From Macrostomum hystrix (lineage: Eukaryota; Platyhelminthes; Macrostomidae), in the NCBI GenBank assembly GCA_950097015.1, contig CATNEN010000038.1, forward strand, positions 17,804,001 to 17,868,000: DNA of 64,000 nucleotides, read 5' to 3'. The notes under the pieces were generated by a model that searched no databases, had not been told where the DNA came from, and saw only the letters and a list, made by a program, of their open reading frames with translations. The position numbers and the translations under genes are program-made. Shown piece by piece: positions 36,201-48,165 of the stretch (the stretch's first letter is position 1; each line of letters opens with the position of its first letter).

Positions 36201-39200
36201 CCTCATCATTCAGGACCGTTTCCCTCATCATTCAGGACCGATTCCCTCATCATTCAGGACCGATTCCCTCATCCTTCAGCGCCGATTCCCTCATCCTTCA
36301 GGACCGATTCCCTCATCCTTCAGGACCGTTTCCCTTATCCTTCAGGACCGATTCCCTCATTATTCAGGGCCGATTCCCTCATCCTTCAGGGCCGATTCCC
36401 TCATCCTTCAGAGGCGGATTCCATCATCCTTCAGGACCGATTCCCTCATCCTTCAGGGCCGATTCCTTCATCCTTCAGGGCCGATTCCCTCATTATTCAG
36501 GACCGATTCCCTCATCCTTCTGGACCGATTCCCTCATCCTTCAGCGCCGTTTCCCTCATCATTCAGGACCGATTCCCTCATTATTCAGGGCCGATTCCCT
36601 CATCCTTCAGCGCCGTTTCCCTCATCATTCAGGACCGATTCCCTCATTATTCAGGGCCGATTCCCTCATCATTCAGGACCGATTCCCTCATCATTCAGGA
36701 CCGTTTCCCTCCTTATTCAGGACCGATTCCCTCATCATTCAGGACCGTTTCCCTCATCCTTCAGCGCCGATTCCCTCATCCTTCAGGACCGATTCCCTCA
36801 TCCTTCAGGACCGTTTCCCTTATCCTTCAGGACCGATTCCCTCATTATTCACGGCCGATTCCCTCATCCTTCAGGGCCGATTCCCTCATCCTTCAGAGGC
36901 GGATTCCATCATCCTTCAGGACCGATTCCCTCATCCTTCAGGGCCGATTCCTTCATCCTTCAGGGCCGATTCCCTCATTATTCAGGGCCGATTCCCTCAT
37001 CCTTCAGCGCCGTTTTCCTCATCCTTCAGGACCGATTCCCTCATCCTTCAGGATCGATTCCCTCATCCTTCAGCGCCGATTCCCTCATCATTCAGGACCG
37101 TTTCCCTCATCCTTCAGCGCCGATTCCCTCATCCTTCAGGACCGATTCCCTCATCCTTCAGGACCGATTCCCTCATCCTTCAGGACCGTTTCCCTCATCC
37201 TTCAGCGCCGTTTCCCTCATCTTTCAGCGCCGATTCCCTCATCCTTCAGCGCCGATTCCCTCATCCTTCAGCGCCGTTTCCCTCATCCTTCAGCGCCGTT
37301 TCCCTCATCCTTCAGCGCCGATTCCCTCATTATTCAGGGCCGATTCCCTCATCCTTCAGCGCCGTTTCCCTCATCCTTCAGGACCGATTCCCTCATCCTT
37401 CAGGACCGATTCCCTCATCCTTCAGCGCCGTTTCCCTCATCATTCAGGACCGATTCCCTCATTATTCAGGGCCGATTCCCTCATCCTTCAGCGCCGATTC
37501 CCTCATCTTTCAGCGCCGATTCCCTCATCCTTCAGGGCCGTTTCCATCATCCTTCAGCGCCGATTCCCTCATCCTTCAGCGCCGATTCCCTCATCCTTCA
37601 GCGCCGTTTCCCTCATCCTTCAGGACCGATTCCCTCATCCTTCAGCGCCGTTTCCCTCATCTTTCAGCGCCGATTCCCTCATCCTTCAGCGCCGATTCCC
37701 TCATCCTTCAGCGCCGTTTCCCTCATCTTTCAGCGCCGATTCCCTCATCCTTCAGCGCCGTTTCCCTCATCATTCAGGACCGATTCCCTCATCCTTCAGC
37801 GCCGATTCCCTCATCCTTCAGCGCCGATTCCCTCATCCTTCAGCGCCGATTCCCTCATCCTTCAGCGCCGTTTCCCTCATCCTTCAGGACCGATTCCCTC
37901 ATCCTTCAGGACCGATTCCCTCATCCTTCAGGACCGATTCCCTCATCCTTCAGGACCGATTCCCTCATCCTTCAGGACCGTTTCCCTCATCCTTCAGGAC
38001 CGATTCCCTCATCCTTCAGGACCGTTTCCCTCATCCTTCAGGACCGATTCCCTCATCCTTCAGCGCCGTTTCCCTCATCCTTCAGCGCCGATTCCCTCAT
38101 TATTCAGGGCCGATTCCCTCATCCTTCAGCGCCGTTTTCCTCATCCTTCAGGACCGATTCCCTCATCCTTCAGGATCGATTCCCTCATCCTTCAGCGCCG
38201 ATTCCCTTATCATTCAGGACCGTTTCCCTCATCCTTCAGCGCCGATTCCCTCATCCTTCAGGACCGATTCCCTCATCCTTCAGGACCGATTCCCTCATCC
38301 TTCAGGACCGTTTCCCTCATCCTTCAGGACCGATTCCCTCATCCTTCAGCGCCGTTTCCCTCATCATTCAGGACCGATTCCCTCATTATTCAGGGCCGAT
38401 TCCCTCATCCTTCAGCGCCGTTTCCCTCATCATTCAGGACCGATTCCCTCATTATTCAGGGCCGATTCCCTCATCATTCAGGACCGATTCCCTCATCATT
38501 CAGGACCGTTTCCCTCATCATTCAGGACCGATTCCCTCATCATTCAGGACCGTTTCCCTCATCCTTCAGCGCCGATTCCCTCATCCTTCAGGACCGATTC
38601 CCTCATCCTTCAGGACCGTTTCCCTCATCCTTCAGGACCGATTCCCTCATCCTTCAGCGCCGTTTCCCTCATAATTCAGGACCGATTCCCTCATTATTCA
38701 GGGCCGATTCCCTCATCCTTCAGCGCCGTTTCCCTCATCATTCAGGACCGATTCCCTCATTATTCAGGGCCGATTCCCTCATCATTCAGGACCGATTCCC
38801 TCATCATTCAGGACCGTTTCCCTCATCATTCAGGACCGATTCCCTCATCATTCAGGACCGTTTCCCTCATCCTTCAGCGCCGATTCCCTCATCCTTCAGG
38901 ACCGATTCCCTCATCCTTCAGGACCGTTTCCCTTATCCTTCAGGACCGATTCCCTCATTATTCAGGGCCGATTCCCTCATCCTTCAGGGCCGATTCCCTC
39001 ATCCTTCAGAGGCGGATTCCATCATCCTTCAGGACCGATTCCCTCATCCTTCAGGGCCGATTCCTTCATCCTTCAGGGCCGATTCCCTCATTATTCAGGA
39101 CCGATTCCCTCATCCTTCTGGACCGATTCCCTCATCCTTCAGCGCCGTTTCCCTCATCATTCAGGACCGATTCCCTCATTATTCAGGGCCGATTCCCTCA

Positions 39201-40185
39201 TCCTTCAGCGCCGTTTCCCTCATCATTCAGGACCGATTCCCTCATTATTCAGGGCCGATTCCCTCATCATTCAGGACCGATTCCCTCATCATTCAGGACC
39301 GTTTCCCTCATTATTCAGGACCGATTCCCTCATCATTCAGGACCGTTTCCCTCATCCTTCAGCGCCGATTCCCTCATCCTTCAGGACCGATTCCCTCATC
39401 CTTCAGGACCGTTTCCCTTATCCTTCAGGACCGATTCCCTCATTATTCAGGGCCGATTCCCTCATCCTTCAGGGCCGATTCCCTCATCCTTCAGAGGCGG
39501 ATTCCATCATCCTTCAGGACCGATTCCCTCATCCTTCAGGGCCGATTCCTTCATCCTTCAGGGCCGATTCCCTCATTATTCAGGACCGATTCCCTCATCC
39601 TTCTGGACCGATTCCCTCATCCTTCAGCGCCGTTTCCCTCATCATTCAGGACCGATTCCCTCATTATTCAGGGCCGATTCCCTCATCCTTCAGCGCCGTT
39701 TCCCTCATCATTCAGGACCGATTCCCTCATTATTCAGGGCCGATTCCCTCATCATTCAGGACCGATTCCCTCATCATTCAGGACCGTTTCCCTCATTATT
39801 CAGGACCGATTCCCTCATCATTCAGGACCGTTTCCCTCATCCTTCAGCGCCGATTCCCTCATCCTTCAGGACCGATTCCCTCATCCTTCAGGACCGTTTC
39901 CCTTATCCTTCAGGACCGATTCCCTCATTATTCAGGGCCGATTCCCTCATCCTTCAGGGCCGATTCCCTCATTATTCAGGATTGATTCCCTCATCCTTCA
40001 GGACCGTTTTCCTCATCCTTCAGAGGCGGATTCCATCATCCTTCAGGACCGATTCCCTCATCCTTCAGGGCCGATTCCTTCATCCTTCAGGGCCGATTCC
40101 CTCATTATTCAGGACCGATTCCCTCATCCTTCTGGAACGATTCACTCATCCTTCAGTGGCTGTTGGCAGATTCCATCATTCTTCT
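27215..40185 (+). repeat. Giant 22-bp minisatellite array, about 13 kb
   Basis: Roughly 590 tandem copies of a 22-bp unit with core TTCAGGACCGATTCCCTCAT. Main variants have GCGCC or GGGCC for GGACC, TTT for ATT before CCC, and CATT or TATT for CCTT. The mix of variants gives higher-order blocks: a marker GTTTTCCTCATC recurs at 29661, 30783 and 31905, exactly 1122 bp (51 units) apart. Another marker (AGAGGCGG) gives about 484-bp spacing near 36.4-36.9 and 39.0-39.5 kb. Since 22 is not a multiple of three and the monomer has no stop in any phase, it yields a 7.6-kb open frame that is not a gene. The array lies between CCDC57 and the first visible NAE1 exon and may be partly in an NAE1 5' UTR intron. 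Confidence 0.95.
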
Positions 40186-40316
40186 GTACTGTAGCTTTCG
40201 CCCGTTAAACCTGTTCTCTAATAACCACTGATTGCTTCCATTGTCTAATAAGACAGTTATTTAAGCATTTTTATATGAACAAACTATTATTAATAATGTA
40301 CATGCTGTCCGCAGAC

Positions 40317-43300
40317 ATGTCAAGCGCAGGCCTGAACTCTTCTAACAGCTTCGGCGTCAGCAACAGCAATAATAACGCCGCCCGCAGTCAGCTGCCAACG
40401 CCTAAAGCTAAGAAATATGACAGACAACTGCGCCTATGGGGCGATCACGGTCAGCAGGCGATTGAGCAGGCTAGAGTCCTGCTCATTGGCGCTAACTCAG
40501 TTGGCACCGAGACTCTGAAGAACATGGTCCTCCCTGGCGTCGGCTCATTCACCATCCTTGATCATCGGCGCGTCACCGATGAAGACTGCGGCGCGAATTT
40601 CTTTGTGGAATTGGCCAGTGTTGGCGAGCCGCGGGCCAAAGTGTGTGCGGAGCTTCTGCGCGAGCTCAACGACGATGTGGCCGGTGATTTTGTTGAAGAC
40701 CGGCTAGACGTACTGCTTCAACGCGATCCAGAATTCTTTCTTGGCTTTAGTCTTGTGATCGCCAGCAATGCCAGGCACAGCGACCTGCTGGTTCTCTCGG
40801 ATCTACTCTATGACAGAGGCGTGCCGCTGATTGTGTGCCAGCAGCACGGCATGCTTGCCACCTGTCAGCTGGTGGCTCGTGAGCACTTCGTCTGGGAGGC
40901 TCATCCAGATAATCCTCTGCCGGATTTGCGGCTAGAGCAGCCACTGCCAGAGTTTGTGGAATTCTGCGACTCCCAGGTCTGTGTTGCGAATTTCGGAAAC
41001 TAAAGGGAGATTGGAGACCGGGATTAGAGTGGGGAAGATTGGAGACCGGGATTAGAGTGGGGAAGATTGGAGACTGAGAAGAAAGAAGACGGGGATTAGG
41101 GTGGCTGGTAGATTAGAGACTTTTTTAGACTGACTGGGAGATTAGAGACTAAGATTAGACTGGCTTGGAGATCGGTGACTGAGATTAGACTGGATAGGAG
41201 ATTGGTGACTAAGATTAGACTGGCTTGGAGATCGGTGACTGAGATTAGAATTGCTGGCAGATTAGAGACTGTGATTAGAATTGCTGACAGATTAGTGACT
41301 GAGATTAGAATTGCTGACAGATTAGAGACTGTGATTAGAATTGCTGACAGATTAGAGACTGAGATTAGAATTGCTGACAGATTAGAGACTGTGATTAGAA
41401 TTGCTGACAGATTAGTGACTGAGATTAGAATTGCTGACAGATTAGAGACTGTGATTAGAATTGCTGACAGATTAGTGACTGAGATTAGAATTGCTGGCAG
41501 ATTAGAGACTGTGATTAGAATTGCTGACAGATTAGTGACTGAGATTAGAATTGCTGGCAGATTAGAGACTGTGATTAGAATTGCTGACAGATTAGTGACT
41601 GAGATTAGAATTGCTGACAGATTAGAGACTGTGATTAGAATTGCTGACAGATTAGTGACTGAGATTAGAATTGCTGGCAGATTAGAGACTGTGATTAGAA
41701 TTGCTGACAGATTAGTGACTGAGATTAGAATTGCGGACAGATTAGAGACTAGGATTAGAATTGCTGACAGATTAGAGACTGAGATTAGAATTGCGGACAG
41801 ATTAGAGACTAGGATTAGAATTGCTGACAGATTAGAGACTGAGATTAGACTGGATGGGAGATAAGCGACTGAGATTAGAATTACTGACAGATTAGAGACT
41901 GAGATTAGAATTGCGGACAGATTAGAGACTGAGATTAGACTGGCTTGGAGATCGGTGACTGAGATTAGACTGGATGGGAGATAAGCGACTGAGATTAGAA
42001 TTACTGACAGATTAGAGACTGAGATTAGACTGGATGGGAGATAAGCGACTGAGATTAGAATTACTGACAGATTAGAGACTGAGATTAGACTGGATGGGAG
42101 ATAAGCGACTGAGATTATAATTACTGACAGATTAGAGACTGAGATTAGACTGGATGGGAGATAAGCGACTGAGATTATAATTACTGACAGATTAGAGACT
42201 GAGATTAGACTGGATGGGAGATAAACGACTGATAGTATATGGCGGAGATTAGAGGAGCTAGTATCCTTAACTAGAAAAGGTCCTACTATTTCAAAGCATG
42301 GCCAAATCCGCAGGACCTATCCAGTATGGACAGCCAGCGCCACAGCCATACCCCCTGGCTGGTGATACTGTATAAATTTCTAATCGAATGGCGCCAAGCC
42401 AACGGCGGCAGATTTCCCTCCGGCTACGCTGACAGGCAAGCTGTTCGGCGACTAATCCGTTCCGGCGAGCGCGGCACCATGGCTAATAGCGAATCGGCAG
42501 ATCTACACGGCGACGAAGAGAATTGGCGACAAGCCCAGGCCGCCGTCACCACGGCTCTGTTGCCTAGCAACTTGCCCAGCCATCTAACTGAATTATTCGA
42601 ACTGGCCGACAGTCATTTTAATGCCGGCATCGACGATCGTCTAGCGTCCTCGCCGACGACAGCGTCGACCCCGTCTAGCCAGCCGGGCCACCACAGCTGG
42701 CTCATTCTCTGCCGAGCACTGTCTGACTTCTACAGGCAGCGCGGCTGTCTGCCACTGTGCGGCGGCCTGCCCGACATGGTCAGCGACTCGGATCGCTACG
42801 TGACCCTGTTGAATATCTACAAGCGAGCCGCTGAAGCCGATGTCGCCGAGTTCAGCAGAATATTGCGCTGTGTCTGCGCCAACCTGGGGAGAAGCGCCGA
42901 CTGCGTGCCCGCCAGCCTGACTGCCCTGTTCTGCAAGAATGCCAGGCATCTGCGATTAGTGCGCACCGCGCCTTATAGACAGGTAGGTAACTGGCGCTAG
43001 CTGCTCTTTGTTGCTATTTAGTCATCGCTTGCATGAGCTCATGACATTCTGTCGTCTGTCATCTTATGACCGTCATTTAGTCATCTGTGTCATAGGTTTA
43101 TGACCGTCATTTATTAATTAGTATTATATGCTCATGGCTGTCATTTCGTCATCAGTATGAGCATGGTAGTGTATCGTCATTAGCTTAAATCAAACATGAA
43201 TCATTAACATATTATCATCGTCATCGTCATAAAATGGCTGTCCATTATTCCTCCCGAAAACTCGCAGCTGAGTCGTCCCGAGCCTCAGCTTGTTGCCAGC

Positions 43301-43699
43301 TGCCTCGAAGAGACCGCGGCAGCTGAGACCGGGCCGTCGCCATTCTGGTGGTACATGCTGTTTCACAGCTGCGATCGCTTCCACGCCGAATTCGGCCGCT
43401 GGCCCGGCGACTCGGACGACGCCAATTTCCTAGCGGACGCCGGGCCGTTGAAGATCAAATGCCAGCAGGTGGCGCAGGATTGGCTAGGCTCGTCGCCGAC
43501 CTCGACCACCGCCGCAGTTCCTGAGGATCTGCTGCACGAACTGTGCAAATATGGCCGCGCCGAGGTGCACTCGGTGGCGGCTTGGATGGGCGGCGTGCTA
43601 GCACAGGAGGCAATCAAACTTATCACTGGCCAGTTTGTGCCAGAGACTAGGACTATGCTCTACGACGCCGTTTCCCAGACTTTCTCGCCTGTCTATTGA
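40317..43699 (+). CDS. NAE1: NEDD8-activating enzyme E1 regulatory subunit (APPBP1)
   Basis: Partner of UBA3 in the heterodimeric E1 that activates NEDD8, needed for cullin neddylation. Exons are 40317-40976, 42314-42982 and 43268-43699, all phase-0 junctions with GT/AG borders; 1761 nt gives 586 residues (human 534). The first exon shows KKYDRQLRLWGDHGQ and the half-adenylation fold (ARVLLIGANSVGTETLKNMV, GVGSFTILD). The family's HSHTPW motif opens exon 2. The C-terminus has the conserved AAWMGGVLAQEAIKLITGQF helix. As in the family, this subunit lacks the catalytic cysteine, which sits in UBA3. The acceptor at 42314 restores the expected DL-SSMD context; a nearer AG at 42324 would break the frame. 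The ATG at 40317 lies two bases after an acceptor-like CCGCAG, implying an upstream non-coding exon. Extra length is an N-terminal Ser/Asn stretch and a loop near residues 320-330. Confidence 0.93.
41003..42228 (+). repeat. 30-bp minisatellite in NAE1 intron 1
   Basis: About 40 copies of a 30-bp unit with core GATTAGAATTGCTGACAGAT and a trailing TAGWGACTGA. The end near 42000 mixes in a second type (GATTAGACTGGATGGGAGAT AAGCGACTGA), alternating one to one. Because 30 is a multiple of three, one frame stays open for 229 codons; it is intronic. Confidence 0.9.
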
Positions 43700-44234
43700 C
43701 AGTTGGAAATAATTTACTGGCTCTTTGTTCGCTGTGATTCGCTTTTCTGTCATGTGCTATCGAGTGTCTTTGTTTGGTCATAATGAGTGTCTCTGTTCGG
43801 TCATGTTCTTACCTGAGTGGCTTTGTTCACGCACGCCCTCTAGTGTCTAGTTCGGGTATTGCAGTTGGCGTCATCATAGTAAAAACACTTACAGCACACG
43901 CAAGTTCTGCATTTGCTGTGTTTAGTAAACAACAGTTTATTTAGTAGTTTTAATTTTTTTAGATTATATTGTGTGCTTTGTAATACATGATCTTAACTTT
44001 ATAATTTAAGTATGTTTCTGCCCTTAATTTTTATGTTCACATTGTTGTTTCAATTCATTTGATCAATGTTTGATATAAAATATTTTGCCCAAGTCAACTG
44101 TGCGTTACAGTTGACTCGTCGCACAAGTAGTGTTAAATATTTCTTTTAAAAATTGGTTCTTTTAATTAACCTGATTATATTCATATTAAGCTGGAGTAGT
44201 TTACTTTTCGTCATAGAGGCATTCTCAAAAACTC
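43700..44234. other. NAE1 3' flank
   Basis: Begins right after the NAE1 stop and probably contains its 3' UTR. The sequence turns AT-rich after 43900. No gene or clear repeat is seen. Confidence 0.5.
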
Positions 44235-44795
44235 GTTGACTTTACCTCCATGTATTCATCACGTGACAACTGACCTTGACATCTTAAATAGAATAATTGA
44301 ACGTTCATGTAAACATCACGTGACAACTGACCTTGACATCTTAAATAGAATAATTGAACGTTCATGTAAACATCACGTGACCACTGACCTTGATATCTTA
44401 AATAGAATAATTGAACGTTCATGTAAACATTACGTGACAACTGACCTTGACATCTTAATTAGAATAATTGAACCTTTATGTAAACATCACGTGACCACTG
44501 ACCTTGACATCTTAAATAGAATAATTGAACGTTCATGTAAACATTACGTGACAACTGACCTTGACATCTTAATTAGAATAATTGAACCTTCATGTAAACA
44601 TCACGTGACCACTGACCTTGACATCTTAAATAGAATAATTGAACCTTCATGTAAACATCACGTGACCACTGACCTTGACATCTTAAATAGAATAATTGAA
44701 CCTTCATGTAAACATCACGTGACCACTGACCTTGACATCTTAAATATAATATTACCTTAAATACCTTCATGTAAACATCACGTGACAACGGAACA
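44235..44795 (+). repeat. 57-bp repeat array with E-box and nuclear-receptor half-sites
   Basis: Ten units of 57 bp. Most contain TCACGTGA (palindromic E-box), then TGACCTTGACATCTTAAATA, then GAATAATTGAACSTTCATG. TGACCTTGA is the complement of TCAAGGTCA, the extended half-site bound by ERR/SF-1 type nuclear receptors. Two units have TACGTGA instead. Units at 44400-44600 alternate AAATAG and AATTAG. A regulatory role is only suggested by the motifs. Confidence 0.85.
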
Positions 44796-45420
44796 TTAGA
44801 TACCTAAAGTACCCCTCTCTCTCAAATATCACGTGATGAATTAGAAAATAGTTAGATCCTTAGAAAACCGAAATAGTTCTTATTCGCTTTCATGCAGAAC
44901 TGTAACATTAATTCACTGTACAGAGTCGCTAGAGTCGAGAGTTCTTGGGGTTGTTTTACATACATTATTAATGAGAGCTGTGGTTCGTGGCCAAGCCTAA
45001 AAAATGAGACGCTTTAATTCCATTTACTTCCAGTTCCCATTTCTAGTCTCTAAGATTCGTGCCAAGCTCTGGTATCGTCTCTCCAGAAAGTTCTTTTCTG
45101 CAAAGTTAACTCACTCTGTGACCTGAAACACGCTTGCTTTACTTCAAGTTTCAGAAAAATTATGACGAGGTACTGGCCGGGACGCGAATAAATTAACGGT
45201 ATTCACTGAAAAGTTTAACGTTAAAAGTTTAGTTCATTTTGCATGAGTTTTTTGCTTATTGGTGCAGTGTGATTCAGTTTTAATTACGAGTACATAATGT
45301 ACATAGTGTTTACAAATCTGATGATTGATCTATTATATTGGTTTGCGGTATGAGATTTTCCTTCAAGAATGCATTTTTAATGCCTTTTATTGTTCCTAGC
45401 TAGTAGAATCACATTAGGGG
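44796..45420. other. Intergenic, nothing identified
   Basis: AT-rich unique sequence between two minisatellites. No coding frame, RNA gene or repeat is recognised. Confidence 0.5.
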
Positions 45421-45424
45421 CCAT

Positions 45425-46005
45425 ACAGTATGGAATCGAAGCAAGAACCATTCAGTAGCTATGGAATCGAAGCAAGAACCATCCAGTAGCTATGGAATCG
45501 AAGCAAGAACCATTCATTAGCTATGGAATCGAAGCAAGAACCATCCAGTAGCTATGGAATCGAAGCAAGAACCATCCAGTAGCTATGGAATCGAAGCAAG
45601 AACCATTCAGTAGCTATGGAATCGAAGCAAGAACCATCCAGTAGCTATGGAATCGAAGCAAGAACCATTCAGTAGCTATGGAATCGCGGCAGGAACTATA
45701 TATACTATAGGCTCAATGGAATCGCAGCAGACTATAGAATAGGTTCTATGGAATCGCAGCAAGAATTATGCACTTGGCTCTATGGAAGCGCAGCAACAGG
45801 AACCATCCAGTAGCTATGGAATCGAAGCAAGAAACATAGAGTAACTGGAATCGAAACAAGAAACATACAGTAACTTTGGAATCGAAGTGTAAAACATAAA
45901 GTAATTATGGAATCGAAGCAAGAAACATGCAGTAACTTTCGGAATCGAAGTTTAAAAAATAGAGTAATTTTGGAAGCGAAGCAAGAAACATACAGTAGCT
46001 ATATG
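45425..46005 (+). repeat. 31-bp minisatellite array
   Basis: About 9 tight copies of a 31-bp unit with core CTATGGAATCGAAGCAAGAA followed by CCATYCAGTAG, then 7-9 degenerate copies in which the spacing and the ends drift (GGAATCGCAGCA, GGAATCGAAGTG). Confidence 0.85.
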
Positions 46006-46560
46006 GAATGGCTACACACGATTGCTTAACCATTGACTTTCAGTTGCTCTACACCACAGCAAATCAATTAAGTGACGATGACTCATCCACAATTAACGAG
46101 TGTTTGGTTGACTGAACGCAGTCTCTTATTGTCCCTTTGTGTCGGCCATAGCTTTGTCGGAAAACATCAAAGGATTCGATATTTCTTTAACCCGAACTGC
46201 CAGTCCACAAAATACCGGATCGCGGTCAAAAAGATCGAGTCAAACAGCTGACTTTCAGATTTCAGCAGCACGGTGACCATCAAACTCCTGGAGTTTCCAT
46301 TACACTCCTGGAATTGGTTTATGCAAAGAGACTGCATGCTGTTACAAAGAATAAGTGCCATATTTCAGTAATTTAGCAACAAAAATTGTGCACTGACGAT
46401 TTCTCAAAATTCTTCTTTTTGGTCTAGAAAAAACTGTGAAAGATTAGAAGATCGGAATAATTATCTACCACCCCTCTACCATTTTATCTACCTTCCCTTT
46501 AAGATGATAGATAAAATCATTATGATATTCATCATTATGAAAATCATCATTATTATCATT
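46006..46560. other. Intergenic, nothing identified
   Basis: Mostly unique AT-rich sequence. A 64-codon minus-strand frame (46167-46361) has no recognisable similarity or splice context, so it is not called a gene. Confidence 0.45.
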
Positions 46561-46561
46561 A

Positions 46562-46912
46562 TTGTATCTACAATCATTCTACCATTTTATCTACCAATCA
46601 TATACCATTGAATCTACCATCCCTCTACTATTTTTTCTACCGTCCATCTACCATTTATCTACCGTCTATCTACCATTTATCTACCATTTATCTACCATTT
46701 GTTCTACCATCTATCTACCATTTATCTACCATCCCTCTACCATTTATCTACCATCTATCTACCATTTATCACCGTCTATCTACCATTTATCTACCATCTA
46801 TCTACCATCTATCTACCACCCATCTACCATCTTATCTACCATCCCTCTACCATTTTGTCTGCCACCCTCTGCCATTTTATCCACCATTTCTCTACAATCG
46901 AATCTACCCCAA
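46562..46912 (+). repeat. TCTACCAT-type short tandem repeat
   Basis: About 350 bp of irregular 8-11 bp units such as TCTACCATTTA and TCTACCATC, CT/A-rich. The open frames across it (Tyr/His/Leu/Ser-rich) are repeat artefacts. Confidence 0.85.
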
Positions 46913-47560
46913 ACTTATTAAATCTTATCTACGGATATCATTCTCCCATTCCATCCGTATTTCGTGTCTCTGCTATGGTATCCGAATTTCTGTAAAAGCT
47001 GACACTTTAATGAGTTTAAAAACCTCGAACGGACTTAAATTGACCTAGCGTAATGTAGCGTAAATTGCTCATACATTTGCCCAGCGCCCGAATCCCATGC
47101 TTATCCCAAATACCATTTTGCACTCTCCCTTTACTAGCAATGTCCCTTTTTCCTGTCTCCTCGCCTCCATTTTACACGCTAGCCTATAGCCCTATACATT
47201 TCCGGGCCTCTTAACTGAATTAGGGATCGTATCGGGCCCTGGGCGGGGGATTATAAAAGGACATTTCACTGGGAGAATTGATGAAGCAGAAACAAGAACT
47301 GCGCGTCCTTGTTTATCTAGAATCTTTCACGGCTATCTAAAGTGGTCTCGAAATGTTTTAAGTCTTACAGCCCATTATTATGGCCCATGAACTTACAGCT
47401 AGAAATAATTTTCTTTCTTTCATATTGTAATGATACGCTCCTATTATTATTGATCGATCATTTCGTGTCGATTTTTCGATCCTGTCATTCAAAGTAAGAT
47501 CATCCGTTCGTTCATCCACTCGGTCTTTCCCTCGAGCCATCCACTACGGTCATGCATTCG
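46913..47560. other. Intergenic with possible core promoter
   Basis: Unique sequence between two arrays. It contains the GC-box/TATA candidate listed at 47241-47260. No gene is recognised downstream of it; the first ATG (47282) opens a frame of only 19 codons. Confidence 0.4.
47241..47260 (+). promoter_or_regulatory. Candidate GC box plus TATA box
   Basis: GGGCGGGG is followed by TATAAAAGG (47252-47260), a near-consensus core promoter arrangement in locally raised GC. It would start transcription around 47285-47290 on the plus strand. No downstream gene supports it, so it may be chance. Confidence 0.3.
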
Positions 47561-48165
47561 GTCAATCATTTGCTTATCTAGTTGTCATCCACTTAGTCAT
47601 CTACCCGGTCATTCAGTTGCTCATCCGCTTGGTCATGCTCTTGGTCATTCATTCAGTCATGCTCTCGGTCGTTTATTCGGTCATCAACTCGGTCATTAAT
47701 TCGGTCATCCACTCTGTAATTCATTCGGTCATGCTCTCGGTCATTCTTTCGGTCATGCTCTGAGTCGTTCATTCGGTCATGCTCTCGGTCATTCTTTCGG
47801 TCATGCTCTCAGTCATTTATTCGGTCATGCCCTCGGTCATGTCCTGGGTCATTCTTTCGGTCATGCTCTCGGTCATTCTTTCGGTCATGCTCTGGGTCAT
47901 TCATTCGGTCATGCTCTCGGTCATTTATTCGGTCATCAAATCGGTCATCCACCCGGTCATCCAGTTGCCCATCTACTCAGTCATTGATTTGATCATGCTT
48001 TCGGTCATGCTCTCTGTCATTCATTCGGTCATGCTTTCGGTCATGCTCTCGGTCATTTATTTAGTCATTCTCTCAGTCATTTATTTAGTCATTCTCTCGG
48101 TCATTTATTCGGTCATGCTCTCGGTCATTTATTCGGTCATGCTCTCGATCATCCACTCGGTCATG
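47561..48165 (+). repeat. 12-bp minisatellite array
   Basis: About 50 copies of a 12-bp unit TCGGTCATGCTC alternating with TCGGTCATTCTT and TCGGTCATTTAT forms. Twelve is a multiple of three, so a hydrophobic SVML/SVIL frame stays open for about 160 codons; I treat it as an artefact. Confidence 0.9.

Noticed and set aside
40275-40316. An earlier NAE1 start at 40275
   Set aside because: The added residues are AT-rich intron-like sequence, and an acceptor CCGCAG lies two bases before the ATG at 40317.
41175-41864. A 229-codon open frame
   Set aside because: It is the 30-bp repeat inside NAE1 intron 1, between two well-supported exons.
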